Shown: piece after piece, positions 35,873-44,042 of the stretch | How the letters are laid out: each line of letters starts with the position of its first letter | How positions within the stretch are numbered: the stretch's first letter is position 1 | Source of the DNA: WQTU01 sp031548835 | Lineage (GTDB): Bacteria > Spirochaetota > Spirochaetia > CADAEX01 | Assembly (NCBI GenBank): GCA_031548835.1 | Contig: JAVBQS010000001.1 | Coordinates: 1-44,054, forward strand | Direction of reading: 5' to 3' | Length of the DNA stretch: 44,054 nt | Notes under the pieces: generated by a model | The model's database searches: none | The model's input: only the letters and a program-made list of their open reading frames with translations | Told to the model about the DNA's origin: nothing | Position numbers and translations under genes: made by a program

Positions 35873-37598
35873 TTTTCCTTCCTCCTTTTGTCTGGGAGTT
35901 ATAAACTTCCCGGTAAATTGCGTTATTTGCAAGAAGCTGCCCGTGGTTTCCTATAGCATTGATTATGCCGTTATCCATAACTATAATTTTATCTGCATGA
36001 ACAACAGATGAAATCCGCTGTGCTATAATAATTTTTGTTGTGTCAGGAATTTCTTTTTCAAGAGCATTGTTGATAAGAGCTTCTGTTTTTGTATCTACAG
36101 CGCTTGTAGAATCATCAAGAATAAGAATTTTAGGTTTTTTAAGCAGAGCGCGCGCAATACAGATTCTCTGTTTCTGTCCGCCTGAAACATTTGTTCCTCC
36201 CTGTTCTACATGTGTATCATAACCTTGCGGAAAGCTTTTTATAAAATCATCTGCCTGGGCAATTTTGCATGCATGAATCAAATCTTCATCAGCTGCATCT
36301 TTGTTTCCCCATCTTAGATTTGCTTTAATAGTTCCGGAAAAAAGTTCATTTTTCTGGAGAACCATTGCAACTCCATTGCGCAATGTTTTTAAATCATATT
36401 TGCGGACATCTGTTCCCCCAACAGCAATTGATCCTTCTGTAACATCATAAAGCCGAGGTATTAGCTGAACCAGGGAACTTTTAGAGCTTCCTGTCCCTCC
36501 TATAATTCCAACAGTCTCTCCTGCTTTTATATCAAAATTTATATTTTTAAGAGAAAGTTTATCGTTATCGCCAACATAGCTAAAATTAACATTTTGAAAA
36601 GATATAGAACCGTCAGGTATGTTAAAAACAGGATTTTCACAATTGTGCAAATCAGTTTTTTCATCAAGGACACTTACAATACGCTCTGCTGATGTGCGGG
36701 AAATAGTTACCATAACAAAAACCATTGAAAGCATCATCAGACTCATTAATATTTGTGATGTGTATGAAAACATACTTACAAGCTGTCCTGTAGTCATCTC
36801 TGAAGAGATAATCATTTTTGCCCCAAGCCATGAAAAAAGGACGGAACATGCATACATGGAAAACTGCATCAATGGGCTGTTAAATGATAATATTCTCTCA
36901 GCTTTTGTAAACTGCTGATAAATATCTGCAGATACTGTTTTAAATTTTTTAATCTCATAATCTTCTCGGACAAAAGATTTTACAACACGTATACCGTGGA
37001 GGTTCTCCTGAACAACATCATTCATCCTGTCATAAGTTTTAAATACTTTTTTAAACAGAGGATGAACCCTGCTCATAATAAGATAAAGCCCTATTCCTAA
37101 AAAAGGAACTATGGCAAGAAATACAAATGAAAGTCTTATATTAACAGAAAAAGACATTATTAGAGAAAATATAAGCATAAGAGGGCTCCGCACAATAATG
37201 CGGATTATCATCTGGAATGCATTTTGTATATTTGTTATATCTGTTGTTAATCTTGTAACAAGACTTGCTGTTGAAAATTTGTCTATATTTGAAAAAGAAA
37301 ATTCCTGGATATTATAATACATATCATGGCGTACATTTTTGGCAAAACCTGCGGCAGCTATAGCAGCAGTTCTTCCTGACATAACTCCAAAAAATAACGC
37401 AAGTCCTGTTGCAAAAATAAGAATTATGCCGATTTTAATTATCATAGACATATTTTCCTGTGAAATACCGCTGTCTATAATTCTGGCCATAAGAAGAGGA
37501 ATAACAACATCCATGGCAACTTCTATTGTTACAAAAAGAGGTGTAATTATTACGTTTTTTTTATATTCTCTTATACATTTTGCCAATTTTCTAACCAT
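35859..37598 (-). CDS. ABC exporter half-transporter, degenerate-site subunit
   Basis: A 579-residue exporter half: six membrane helices to about 300, then an ATPase domain with Walker A GGTGSSKSS (367-375), canonical signature VSGGQ (471-475), and Walker B ILILDD with D496 in place of the catalytic Glu. The H-loop position is Q527 instead of His. These two substitutions mark the degenerate nucleotide site of heterodimeric exporters such as TM287/288 or LmrCD. Its intact signature would complete the active site of the partner encoded by the overlapping downstream gene. The overlap and the shared ribosome-binding region imply coupled, equal expression. Confidence 0.9.
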   Translation of the reverse strand: MVRKLAKCIREYKKNVIITPLFVTIEVAMDVVIPLLMARIIDSGISQENMSMIIKIGIILIFATGLALFFGVMSGRTAAIAAAGFAKNVRHDMYYNIQEFSFSNIDKFSTASLVTRLTTDITNIQNAFQMIIRIIVRSPLMLIFSLIMSFSVNIRLSFVFLAIVPFLGIGLYLIMSRVHPLFKKVFKTYDRMNDVVQENLHGIRVVKSFVREDYEIKKFKTVSADIYQQFTKAERILSFNSPLMQFSMYACSVLFSWLGAKMIISSEMTTGQLVSMFSYTSQILMSLMMLSMVFVMVTISRTSAERIVSVLDEKTDLHNCENPVFNIPDGSISFQNVNFSYVGDNDKLSLKNINFDIKAGETVGIIGGTGSSKSSLVQLIPRLYDVTEGSIAVGGTDVRKYDLKTLRNGVAMVLQKNELFSGTIKANLRWGNKDAADEDLIHACKIAQADDFIKSFPQGYDTHVEQGGTNVSGGQKQRICIARALLKKPKILILDDSTSAVDTKTEALINNALEKEIPDTTKIIIAQRISSVVHADKIIVMDNGIINAIGNHGQLLANNAIYREVYNSQTKGGRKNDVA

Positions 37599-37838
37599 TA
37601 ATCAAATCTTTTCCTTTGACAGAGTTAATTTTCCTGTTTTATTAAGATTATTTTTTAATCAATGTAAAATATTTATATTAAAATTCACACTATAATTATA
37701 TTATAAGAAAAATATCTTGTTTTTGATAACTATTTTGCTTTTATAGCTAGAATTTTATATTAGCCCTGTTCGATAACCTAGAAATGACAATTCCGGCATG
37801 GTAAGCCATACCAAGGTTATAAAAAAACTTTTAAGATT
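37599..37838. other. Intergenic region before the ankyrin cluster
   Basis: No gene is seen in these 240 bases. On the plus strand TTGACA at 37615-37620 precedes an AT-rich stretch, and GGCATGGTAAGCCATACC (37795-37812) can fold into a short hairpin just before the truncated ankyrin ORF. The minus-strand promoter of the ABC exporter operon must lie here but is not obvious. Confidence 0.3.
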
Positions 37839-38207
37839 ATGTATGCTGTAAGAGGCGAGCAGCCTGAAGCTGTAAAATTTCTCATACAGGCAGGAGCAGG
37901 TATCAATATAAAAACAAATTCCGGCGATACAGCATTGATACAAACGACAATGACAGGCCAGGCAGAAATTATAAAACTACTGCTCCAGCATGGCGCTAAT
38001 GTAAATGAAAGCAATAATAATGGAGAAACAGCATTGCTTCAGGCAGCTAAATGGGGAGAAGAAGAAATTGTAAAACTTCTACTTGCTGCAAAAATAGATA
38101 TACAAGATAACGAAGGATATACAGCAGTTGACTATGCTGATGCCAGGAAGCATAAAGAGGTTGTGGATCTATTGCTCAATGCAGGCGCTATTAAAAAAAC
38201 AGAATAA
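37839..38207 (+). pseudogene. Truncated ankyrin-repeat gene (C-terminal four repeats)
   Basis: The 122 codons begin in the middle of an ankyrin repeat: MYAVRGEQPEAVKFLIQAGAGIN corresponds to the usual ALMYAV... phase. The signal peptide and N-terminal repeat shared by the other cluster members are absent. About four repeats follow, ending in a normal C-terminus (VVDLLLNAGAIKKTE). The frame is closed upstream by TGA at 37785-37787 and the ATG has no ribosome-binding site. It is therefore best read as the surviving 3' end of an older cluster member. Cytoplasmic expression as a mini-ankyrin cannot be excluded. Confidence 0.6.
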
Positions 38208-38266
38208 ATATCTTATAATTTATAAATAAGGGCTATCCCCTGATTTATAAAAATTATGGAAAAAAC

Positions 38267-40003
38267 ATGAATAAAAAAAACATTATTTTTATTATTATAT
38301 TTTGCATTATATCACCCTCGCTCTTTGCCGGCGATTATGATCTATATATGGCATGCCTGAATGGAGATATAGAAACTGTAAAAACAATTATATCAAAAGG
38401 CGCTGATGTTAATAAAAACCTTTCAAAACAGGAGTATTTAAAATTTGCAGAAGAATATATAACAAAAACAAAAACTCAGTTTGAGAGCGAAGAAGAAAAA
38501 GCAGATTTTATAAAACAATTCAGCAGATTTCCTTTACAAATTGCTGCAAAAACAGGAAATGCAGAAATTGCCATGCTTTTAATAAAAGCAGGAGCAGATA
38601 TTGATGCAAAAGATATAACAGGATTGACAGCGCTAATGTCATCTTCTTATAACGGAAATATAGAAGTTACAAATTTATTGCTGGAATCAGGAGCAGATGT
38701 CAATGCAGTAGATAATAACGGCGGATCATCATTAATGGGAGTTGCAGAAAGCGGATATTTGGAAATTGCAAATTTACTGCTGCAGTCCGGAGCAGATGCA
38801 AATGCAAAAGACAATGAAGGCTGGACTCCTTTGATGATAGCAGCATATAACGGACATCTGGAGATTGTTAAAGCATTATTACAGTATAAAGCTGATCTAA
38901 ATGTAAAAAACAATTTTGGAGGCACTCCTTTCATGGCAGCTTCTGCAGGGGGAAATATAGATGTTGTAAGCCTTTTTCTCCAGGCTGGCGCAGATATAAG
39001 CTTAAAAGATGACAACGGCGAAACTGTGTTAATGACAGCTATAAACAGCGGAAATAACGAAGTTATAAAACTGCTGCTTAAATCAGGAGCAGATGTTAAT
39101 GCAAAAAATAATATTGGAGGAACAGCATTATTAAAAGCATCAGCAATGGGATACCTTGATATTGTAAAACAATTAATAGAGGCAAAAGCTGATATCAATA
39201 CAAAAGCTGATGACGGTACTACAGCTCTTATGCTTGCTTCATTTTATGGTTTTCCTGAAATTGTAAGATTATTAATTGAAACTGGAATTAATATCAATGC
39301 AAAAGATAATAATGGATGGACATCTTTGATGATTGTTTCAGAAAAGGGAGATACAGAAATTGTAAAATTTTTACTAAAAGCTAACGCTGATGTTAATGCC
39401 AGAAAAAATGATGAAGGAACAGCATTAATGTTTGCTTCTGGAAATGGCCACACAGAAATTATACAACTGCTATTAATAGAAAAAGCAGATATCAACGCAA
39501 AAGACAATAAATATGGAACAACCTCATTAATGTATGCAGTATCCAGAGGATATATAGATGCTGCAAAAATATTGCTTACAGCTAAAGCTGAAATTAATGC
39601 AAAAGATAACTCAGAATGGACAGCATTAATGATTGCTGCAGAAATCGGCAACAGGGAAATTATAAAACTGCTGCTTGATGCAAATGCAGATGTAAATATA
39701 AAAAATAACGGCGGCGCTACTGCATTGCTTATATCTGCCAGAAATAACCATGCAGAAGTCACACAACAGCTGATAAAAGCCAAGGCAGATGTTAATGCTA
39801 CAGATGATATAGGCTGGTCTGCCTTAATGATTGCCTCTGCAAACGGCAATATAGAAATTGTAAAAATTTTATTGCAGGCGAAAGCAGATGTAACTTTAAA
39901 AGAAAATCAGCAAGGAGCAACAGCAAGAATGCTTGCACAATTCAATGGCAATAGAGAAATAGAAGCTCTTTTAAAAGAAATAGAAACAAAAACTATATTT
40001 TAA
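38267..40003 (+). CDS. Exported ankyrin-repeat protein, about 16 repeats
   Basis: A 578-residue protein with a signal peptide (MNKKNIIFIIIFCIISPSLFAG, cleavage after FAG or FA). An N-terminal ankyrin unit (DYDLYMACLNGDIETVKTIISKGADVNKNL) carries a roughly 30-residue helical insertion rich in Lys, Glu and Phe, after which some 15 ankyrin repeats of about 33 residues run to the C-terminus (consensus TALMIAS.NG..EIVKLLL.AKADVNAKDN.G). It lacks membrane helices or a catalytic domain, so a periplasmic or secreted protein-binding scaffold is likely. The most diverged intact member of a local gene family; the partner is unknown. Confidence 0.88.
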   Translation: MNKKNIIFIIIFCIISPSLFAGDYDLYMACLNGDIETVKTIISKGADVNKNLSKQEYLKFAEEYITKTKTQFESEEEKADFIKQFSRFPLQIAAKTGNAEIAMLLIKAGADIDAKDITGLTALMSSSYNGNIEVTNLLLESGADVNAVDNNGGSSLMGVAESGYLEIANLLLQSGADANAKDNEGWTPLMIAAYNGHLEIVKALLQYKADLNVKNNFGGTPFMAASAGGNIDVVSLFLQAGADISLKDDNGETVLMTAINSGNNEVIKLLLKSGADVNAKNNIGGTALLKASAMGYLDIVKQLIEAKADINTKADDGTTALMLASFYGFPEIVRLLIETGININAKDNNGWTSLMIVSEKGDTEIVKFLLKANADVNARKNDEGTALMFASGNGHTEIIQLLLIEKADINAKDNKYGTTSLMYAVSRGYIDAAKILLTAKAEINAKDNSEWTALMIAAEIGNREIIKLLLDANADVNIKNNGGATALLISARNNHAEVTQQLIKAKADVNATDDIGWSALMIASANGNIEIVKILLQAKADVTLKENQQGATARMLAQFNGNREIEALLKEIETKTIF

Positions 40004-40045
40004 TTTTTCAAACTGCTTAAATGCTTGTATTATTGGAGCACAATT

Positions 40046-40358
40046 ATGAAAAAAACCTGCCTTGTTTTTCTCAGCTTGTTTTTTTGTGTAACTCTTTCTG
40101 TTTTGCCGGCAATATAAATATTATAAACTTGCTACTGCAGGCAAATACAGATATCAATGCAAAAACAAACACAGGCAAAACAGCATTAATGATAAATTCT
40201 TCAGAGGAAAGACAGATATTGTAAAACTGCTGATTGAGGCAAAAGCTGATATAAATATAAAAGACAACCAGAGGCAAACAGTTTTAATGATTGTCTCAAA
40301 AAATGGAAATACAGAAATTGAAAAGCTTTTAAAGCATGCAGAAGCTGACAGAATGTAA
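40046..40358 (+). pseudogene. Frameshifted small ankyrin-repeat gene
   Basis: GGAG (40034-40037) and ATG at 40046 start a signal peptide, MKKTCLVFLSLFFCVTLS, which ends at TAA after 23 codons. The continuation is in the next frame (FAGNINIINLLLQANTDINAKTN...), up to about 40200. A second shift leads into the third frame (GKTDIVKLLIEAKADINIKDNQ...) ending at TAA 40356-40358. Both shifts are of the same sense, as expected from two single-base losses. The original gene would have had a signal peptide and roughly three ankyrin repeats. Conventional ORF calling sees only the middle piece. Confidence 0.75.
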
Positions 40359-40393
40359 TATTCATTTTATAATATAACAATTATGGAGAAATC

Positions 40394-41530
40394 ATGAAAA
40401 AGAAAATTATAGCATTTTATATTTTATTTCTGTGTATAACACTTTCACTTTTTGCAAATGATTATGATTTTTATATAGCATGTTTAAACGGAGATGCCAA
40501 TGCTGTCAAAGATCTTATATCAAAAGGCGCTGATGTTAACAAAAGCCTTTCAAAAGAGGATTCTATAAAAATTGCAGAAGAATTTATAAATATAAGAGGA
40601 TTGGAATTCAACAGCGATGAAGAAAGAGAAGAGATTATAAATAATTTAAATCTATTGCCGCTACATATTGCTTGTACAACAGAAAATACAGAAATTGCCG
40701 GCTTATTGCTACAGGCAAAAGCAGATGTAAATGCAAAGGTTGATGAAACAACACCCTTAATGATTGCATCAGCCAATGGATATCCTGATATTGTAAAACT
40801 TCTCCTTAGCTATGGCGCAAAAGTTGATGAAAAATATATCAATGGTCTAACTGCATTAATAGCAGCTTCAGCCAATGGATACATTGATATTGTAGAACTT
40901 TTAATAGATGCAAAAGCTGATGTTAACATAAATAGTGAAATGGGAACTGCCCTGATATGTGCTTTTTTATATAGCCATGATATGGATATTGTAAAAATGC
41001 TTATAAAAGCTAAAGCAGATCCCAATTCAAAAATGAATAATGGCGGAGCAACGGTATTAATGCTTACCTGCGAACTTGGCTTTGCAGATGTTGTAAAAAT
41101 GTTAATAGATGCCAAAGCAGATGTTAATGCAAAAGCAGATGATGGAACAACTGCATTAATGGTTGCTTCAAGCCGCGAAGATGCTGATGTTACCAAACTG
41201 CTTATTCAGGCAAAAGCTGATGTTAATGCAAAAGACAGCGAAGGAAAAACTCCATTAATTTTTGCATCATATTATGATATTCCAGAAAATATAAAACTAT
41301 TATTAAAAACAAAAGCAAATATCAATGAAAAAGATAATGAAGGAAAAACTGCATTAATGTGGGCTTCATATAATGGCAGCACAGATACTATAAAATTGCT
41401 GCTTGATGCAAAAGCAGATACAAAAACAAAAGATAATGATGGGCAAACAGCTTTGATGCTTGCATCAGAAAATGGAAATACAGAAGTTGAAAATCTGCTT
41501 AAGGCAGCAACTAGCAGCACAAAAAAATAA
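40394..41530 (+). CDS. Exported ankyrin-repeat protein, about 10 repeats
   Basis: A 378-residue paralogue of its neighbours: signal peptide (MKKKIIAFYILFLCITLSLF, cleavage after FA), N-terminal ankyrin unit with the same inserted helical segment (SKEDSIKIAEEFINIRGLEFN...), then about nine further ankyrin repeats to the C-terminus. GGAG lies 5 bases before the ATG. Its first 48 codons and ribosome-binding site are identical except for one base to those of the next gene at 41556, while the remaining repeats differ clearly. Predicted periplasmic or secreted binding protein of unknown target. Confidence 0.88.
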   Translation: MKKKIIAFYILFLCITLSLFANDYDFYIACLNGDANAVKDLISKGADVNKSLSKEDSIKIAEEFINIRGLEFNSDEEREEIINNLNLLPLHIACTTENTEIAGLLLQAKADVNAKVDETTPLMIASANGYPDIVKLLLSYGAKVDEKYINGLTALIAASANGYIDIVELLIDAKADVNINSEMGTALICAFLYSHDMDIVKMLIKAKADPNSKMNNGGATVLMLTCELGFADVVKMLIDAKADVNAKADDGTTALMVASSREDADVTKLLIQAKADVNAKDSEGKTPLIFASYYDIPENIKLLLKTKANINEKDNEGKTALMWASYNGSTDTIKLLLDAKADTKTKDNDGQTALMLASENGNTEVENLLKAATSSTKK

Positions 41531-41555
41531 ATTTTATAATAGTTATGGAGAAATC

Positions 41556-43199
41556 ATGAAAAAGAAAATTATAGCATTTTATATTTTATTTCTGTGTATA
41601 ACACTTTCACTTTTTGCAAATGATTATGATTTTTATATAGCATGTTTAAATGGAGATGCCAATGCTGTCAAAGATCTTATATCAAAAGGCGCTGATGTAA
41701 ATAAAAGTTTATCTAAACAGGAATATGCAAAATTTGCAGAAGAATATATAAATAAAACAAATGCAAAATTTGAAAGCGAAAAAGAAAAATCAGATTTTAT
41801 TAATAACTTTAATAGAAAACCTCTACATATTGTCTGCAAAACAGGCAACACAGAAATTGTGAAATTATTAATAAAGGCTGGAGCAAATATTAATGTAAAA
41901 GATAATATTGGATTTAACCCATTGATGATAGCTACAGCTGGCAGAAACATAGAAATTTTAAAAATATTAATAGAAGCAAAAGCAGATATCAATGCAGAAT
42001 CACCTGAGGGAGAAACAATATTAATGGCAGCTGCATACCATGGATATACAGATATTGCAAAACTTTTAATAGATGCCAAAGCAGACATAAATATAAACAG
42101 CAAAGATACTATGGGAACAGCATTGACAGCTGCTTCTGCAATGGGACATGCAGATATTGTAAAATTGCTAATAGAGTCCAAAGCAGATGTTAATATAGAG
42201 AACAGCGGGGGCGGAACAGCTCTAATAGCAGCTTCATATAATGGCAAGACAGATATTGTAAAACTGCTATTACAGGCAAAAGCAGATGTTAATGTAAACA
42301 AAGAAGCAGGAACAGCATTGATGCTGGCTTCATATAACGGCTATACAGATATTATAAAACTGCTATTACAGGCAAAAGCAGATGTTAATGCAAAAATGAA
42401 TAATATTGGGCCGACAGCTTTAATTTTTGCAGCAACTGCCAGCCATGCAGATATTGTAAAACTATTAATAGATGCAAAAGCAAATGTCAATACAAAAGAT
42501 GATGAAAAAGGGTATACCCCATTAATGGCAGCTGCCGGCAGCAAAAACAGCGCTATTACAAAAATGCTTATTCAGGCAAAAGCTGATGTTAATGCAAAAG
42601 ATGCCAATAACGGGACACCCATAACATGGGCTGCATATTATGGAAATCCTGAAAATGTAAAATTATTAATAGCTGCAAAAGCTGATATAAATGTAAAAGA
42701 TAATTATGGCAGAACAGCATTGATATGGGCGACATATAATGGTAATGCCGAAATCGTAAAACTATTGATCCAGGCAAAGGCAGATATCAACATAAAAGAT
42801 AACGAAAGCTATACAGCATTAAACTGGGCGTGGCAGAACGAATTTACAGATATTGCAGAAATATTATGGCAGGCACGGCTGGATAGCGCATATAAATCTC
42901 TTGATTACAGAAAAGCAAAAATGGGTAGTTACGAAAAAGACTCTCTCTTTAAAATATTTTTTATGGCAGAAACAATAAGAAAAGAGGATGATCAATATAA
43001 TATTACATGCTATTTAAAGGAAAATGAAAAAGCTGAATATAATAAAAAATATGTTTTCAAATTAATATCTTATGACAGGCCTGGATTTCTTGAAGGAGAC
43101 AATATCTATGCAACAATAATGCTTAATGGAATTGAGACAACTTCAACCGGTGAAGAAGTTCTTGTTTTCGACATTATAGAAGTGCATAAAACATATTAA
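41556..43199 (+). CDS. Exported ankyrin-repeat protein with unknown C-terminal domain
   Basis: A 547-residue protein: the same signal peptide as the preceding gene, N-terminal ankyrin unit with inserted helix (SKQEYAKFAEEYINKTNAKFE...), about eleven further ankyrin repeats, then a C-terminal domain of about 105 residues (from RLDSAYKSLDYRKAKMG) that has no ankyrin features and contains beta-like segments such as GDNIYATIMLNGIE. This tail is absent from the paralogues. The frame is open from 41460 inside the preceding gene, but ATG 41556 has GGAG at 5-base spacing and begins the signal peptide, so it is the start. Only 25 bases separate the two genes. Confidence 0.88.
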   Translation: MKKKIIAFYILFLCITLSLFANDYDFYIACLNGDANAVKDLISKGADVNKSLSKQEYAKFAEEYINKTNAKFESEKEKSDFINNFNRKPLHIVCKTGNTEIVKLLIKAGANINVKDNIGFNPLMIATAGRNIEILKILIEAKADINAESPEGETILMAAAYHGYTDIAKLLIDAKADININSKDTMGTALTAASAMGHADIVKLLIESKADVNIENSGGGTALIAASYNGKTDIVKLLLQAKADVNVNKEAGTALMLASYNGYTDIIKLLLQAKADVNAKMNNIGPTALIFAATASHADIVKLLIDAKANVNTKDDEKGYTPLMAAAGSKNSAITKMLIQAKADVNAKDANNGTPITWAAYYGNPENVKLLIAAKADINVKDNYGRTALIWATYNGNAEIVKLLIQAKADINIKDNESYTALNWAWQNEFTDIAEILWQARLDSAYKSLDYRKAKMGSYEKDSLFKIFFMAETIRKEDDQYNITCYLKENEKAEYNKKYVFKLISYDRPGFLEGDNIYATIMLNGIETTSTGEEVLVFDIIEVHKTY

Positions 43200-43224
43200 A
43201 ACTGATAGCTAAAGTTTATATAAT

Positions 43225-43599
43225 ATGAATTTATTATTTATTGCCATAGGCGGAGGAATAGGCGCTCTGTTGCGTTATATATCTGTACAATTAATTCATA
43301 ACAGTTTTAAAATAGCATTTCCTGTTGGAACAATATTTGTAAACTGCATTGGATCATTTTTAATAGGGTTGCTATTTAATATATTTGAAAAATATGCAAT
43401 TGCAGGAGGGCTAAGATTATTTATTATAACAGGGTTTCTCGGCGGTTATACAACTTTTTCAGCATATTCACTGGAAACAGCAGGATATATAGTAAATGGG
43501 AAAATAAAAGAAGCGCTATTAAATATAATAATAAGCAATATAATGTGTTTAATATTTGTACTATCAGGAATGTATGTTGGTAAACTATTTATAAAATAG
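43225..43599 (+). CDS. crcB: Fluoride ion channel CrcB/Fluc
   Basis: A 124-residue, four-helix membrane protein with the Fluc hallmarks GGGIGALLRY, GTIFVNCIGSFLIG and TGFLGGYTTFSAYSLE, the last containing the central sodium-binding and Phe-box region. The protein works as an antiparallel dimer exporting fluoride from the cytoplasm. One gene suffices for a homodimer. It starts 25 bases after the last ankyrin gene without a clear ribosome-binding site, and no fluoride riboswitch is recognisable in this short gap. Confidence 0.93.
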   Translation: MNLLFIAIGGGIGALLRYISVQLIHNSFKIAFPVGTIFVNCIGSFLIGLLFNIFEKYAIAGGLRLFIITGFLGGYTTFSAYSLETAGYIVNGKIKEALLNIIISNIMCLIFVLSGMYVGKLFIK

Positions 43600-43650
43600 C
43601 AATTTATTATTAAACATTGTCATAAATATAATTACAGCAAACATAAATAA

Positions 43651-43702
43651 AAAAGCCGGTTTCACAGCCCATTCCTTATTAGGATTATATAAACCGGCTT
43701 TT
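43651..43702. terminator. Bidirectional terminator (crcB side and minus-strand small unit)
   Basis: AAAAGCCGGTTT (43651-43662) and AAACCGGCTTTT (43691-43702) form a perfect 12-base stem. On the minus strand the stem is followed by a run of six T; on the plus strand it ends in TTTT. A smaller TCCT/AGGA stem lies in the loop. Confidence 0.75.
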
Positions 43703-43755
43703 AAAACTGGCAGGAACTTTTATCCTTACCAAGTTCTACTAAAATATTATAAAAT

Positions 43756-43815
43756 TTATATTGTCAGTTTTATTGCCGGCCCTTCTCTCCGGCATATTAC
43801 ATTTGGCGGTATCAT
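43756..43815 (-). CDS. Possible small peptide, 19 aa, strong ribosome-binding site
   Basis: GGGAGG sits 5 bases before an ATG at 43815 that opens a 19-codon frame, MIPPNVICRREGPAIKLTI, ending in TAA at 43756. A consensus promoter lies about 85 bases upstream and a terminator about 55 bases downstream, so this is a complete unit of roughly 240 bases. A hairpin (TGCCGG 43774-43779 with CCGGCA 43789-43794) lies within the ORF, and GAACTT/AAGTTC can form another after it. The product could be a small peptide, a leader peptide or mainly a regulatory RNA. No known family was recognised. Confidence 0.45.
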   Translation of the reverse strand: MIPPNVICRREGPAIKLTI

Positions 43816-43899
43816 TTTAACCTCCCTCTCTCTTATTCAAACTACTAGAAGAAGAAGTAAAAAAAATTATTTATAATAAAATTAATGCCCTCCACTATT

Positions 43900-43928
43900 A
43901 TTTTAAAACGACAAATTAAATTTGTCAA
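43900..43928 (-). promoter_or_regulatory. Sigma-70 promoter with overlapping palindromic operator
   Basis: On the minus strand TTGACA (43928-43923), a 17-base spacer and TAAAAT (43905-43900) form a near-consensus promoter. The spacer and -35 contain a perfect palindrome, GACAAATT-A-AATTTGTC (43910-43926). A dimeric repressor bound there would block RNA polymerase. It reads toward the 19-codon ORF and lies about 117 bases from the divergent gene starting at 44043. Confidence 0.7.
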
Positions 43929-44042
43929 ATTTTATTGTAATTCTATTATCTTTCTGCATAAATAAAGTTATTATATAGATATAAAAGATGTTTGCTTGCA
44001 CAGCTATAACTTTATGTTAAACACCTAAAAAAGAGGATAAAA

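Noticed and set aside
35873..35932. N-terminal 20-codon extension of the downstream ABC subunit
   Set aside because: It would overlap the upstream gene by 74 bases; the ATG at 35872 has a far better ribosome-binding site and family-like start.
38647..39849. Two minus-strand ORFs of 183 and 201 residues in the ankyrin cluster
   Set aside because: Antisense reading of regular ankyrin codons gives long open frames; the intact signal peptide and family match are on the plus strand.
38500..42880. Regular repeats of about 99 bases, CRISPR-like at first glance
   Set aside because: The periodicity equals 33 codons and follows the ankyrin protein repeat; copies are diverged and there are no spacers.
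43200..43224. Possible fluoride riboswitch before crcB
   Set aside because: Only 25 bases separate crcB from the preceding gene and none of the crcB-motif conserved sequence is present.
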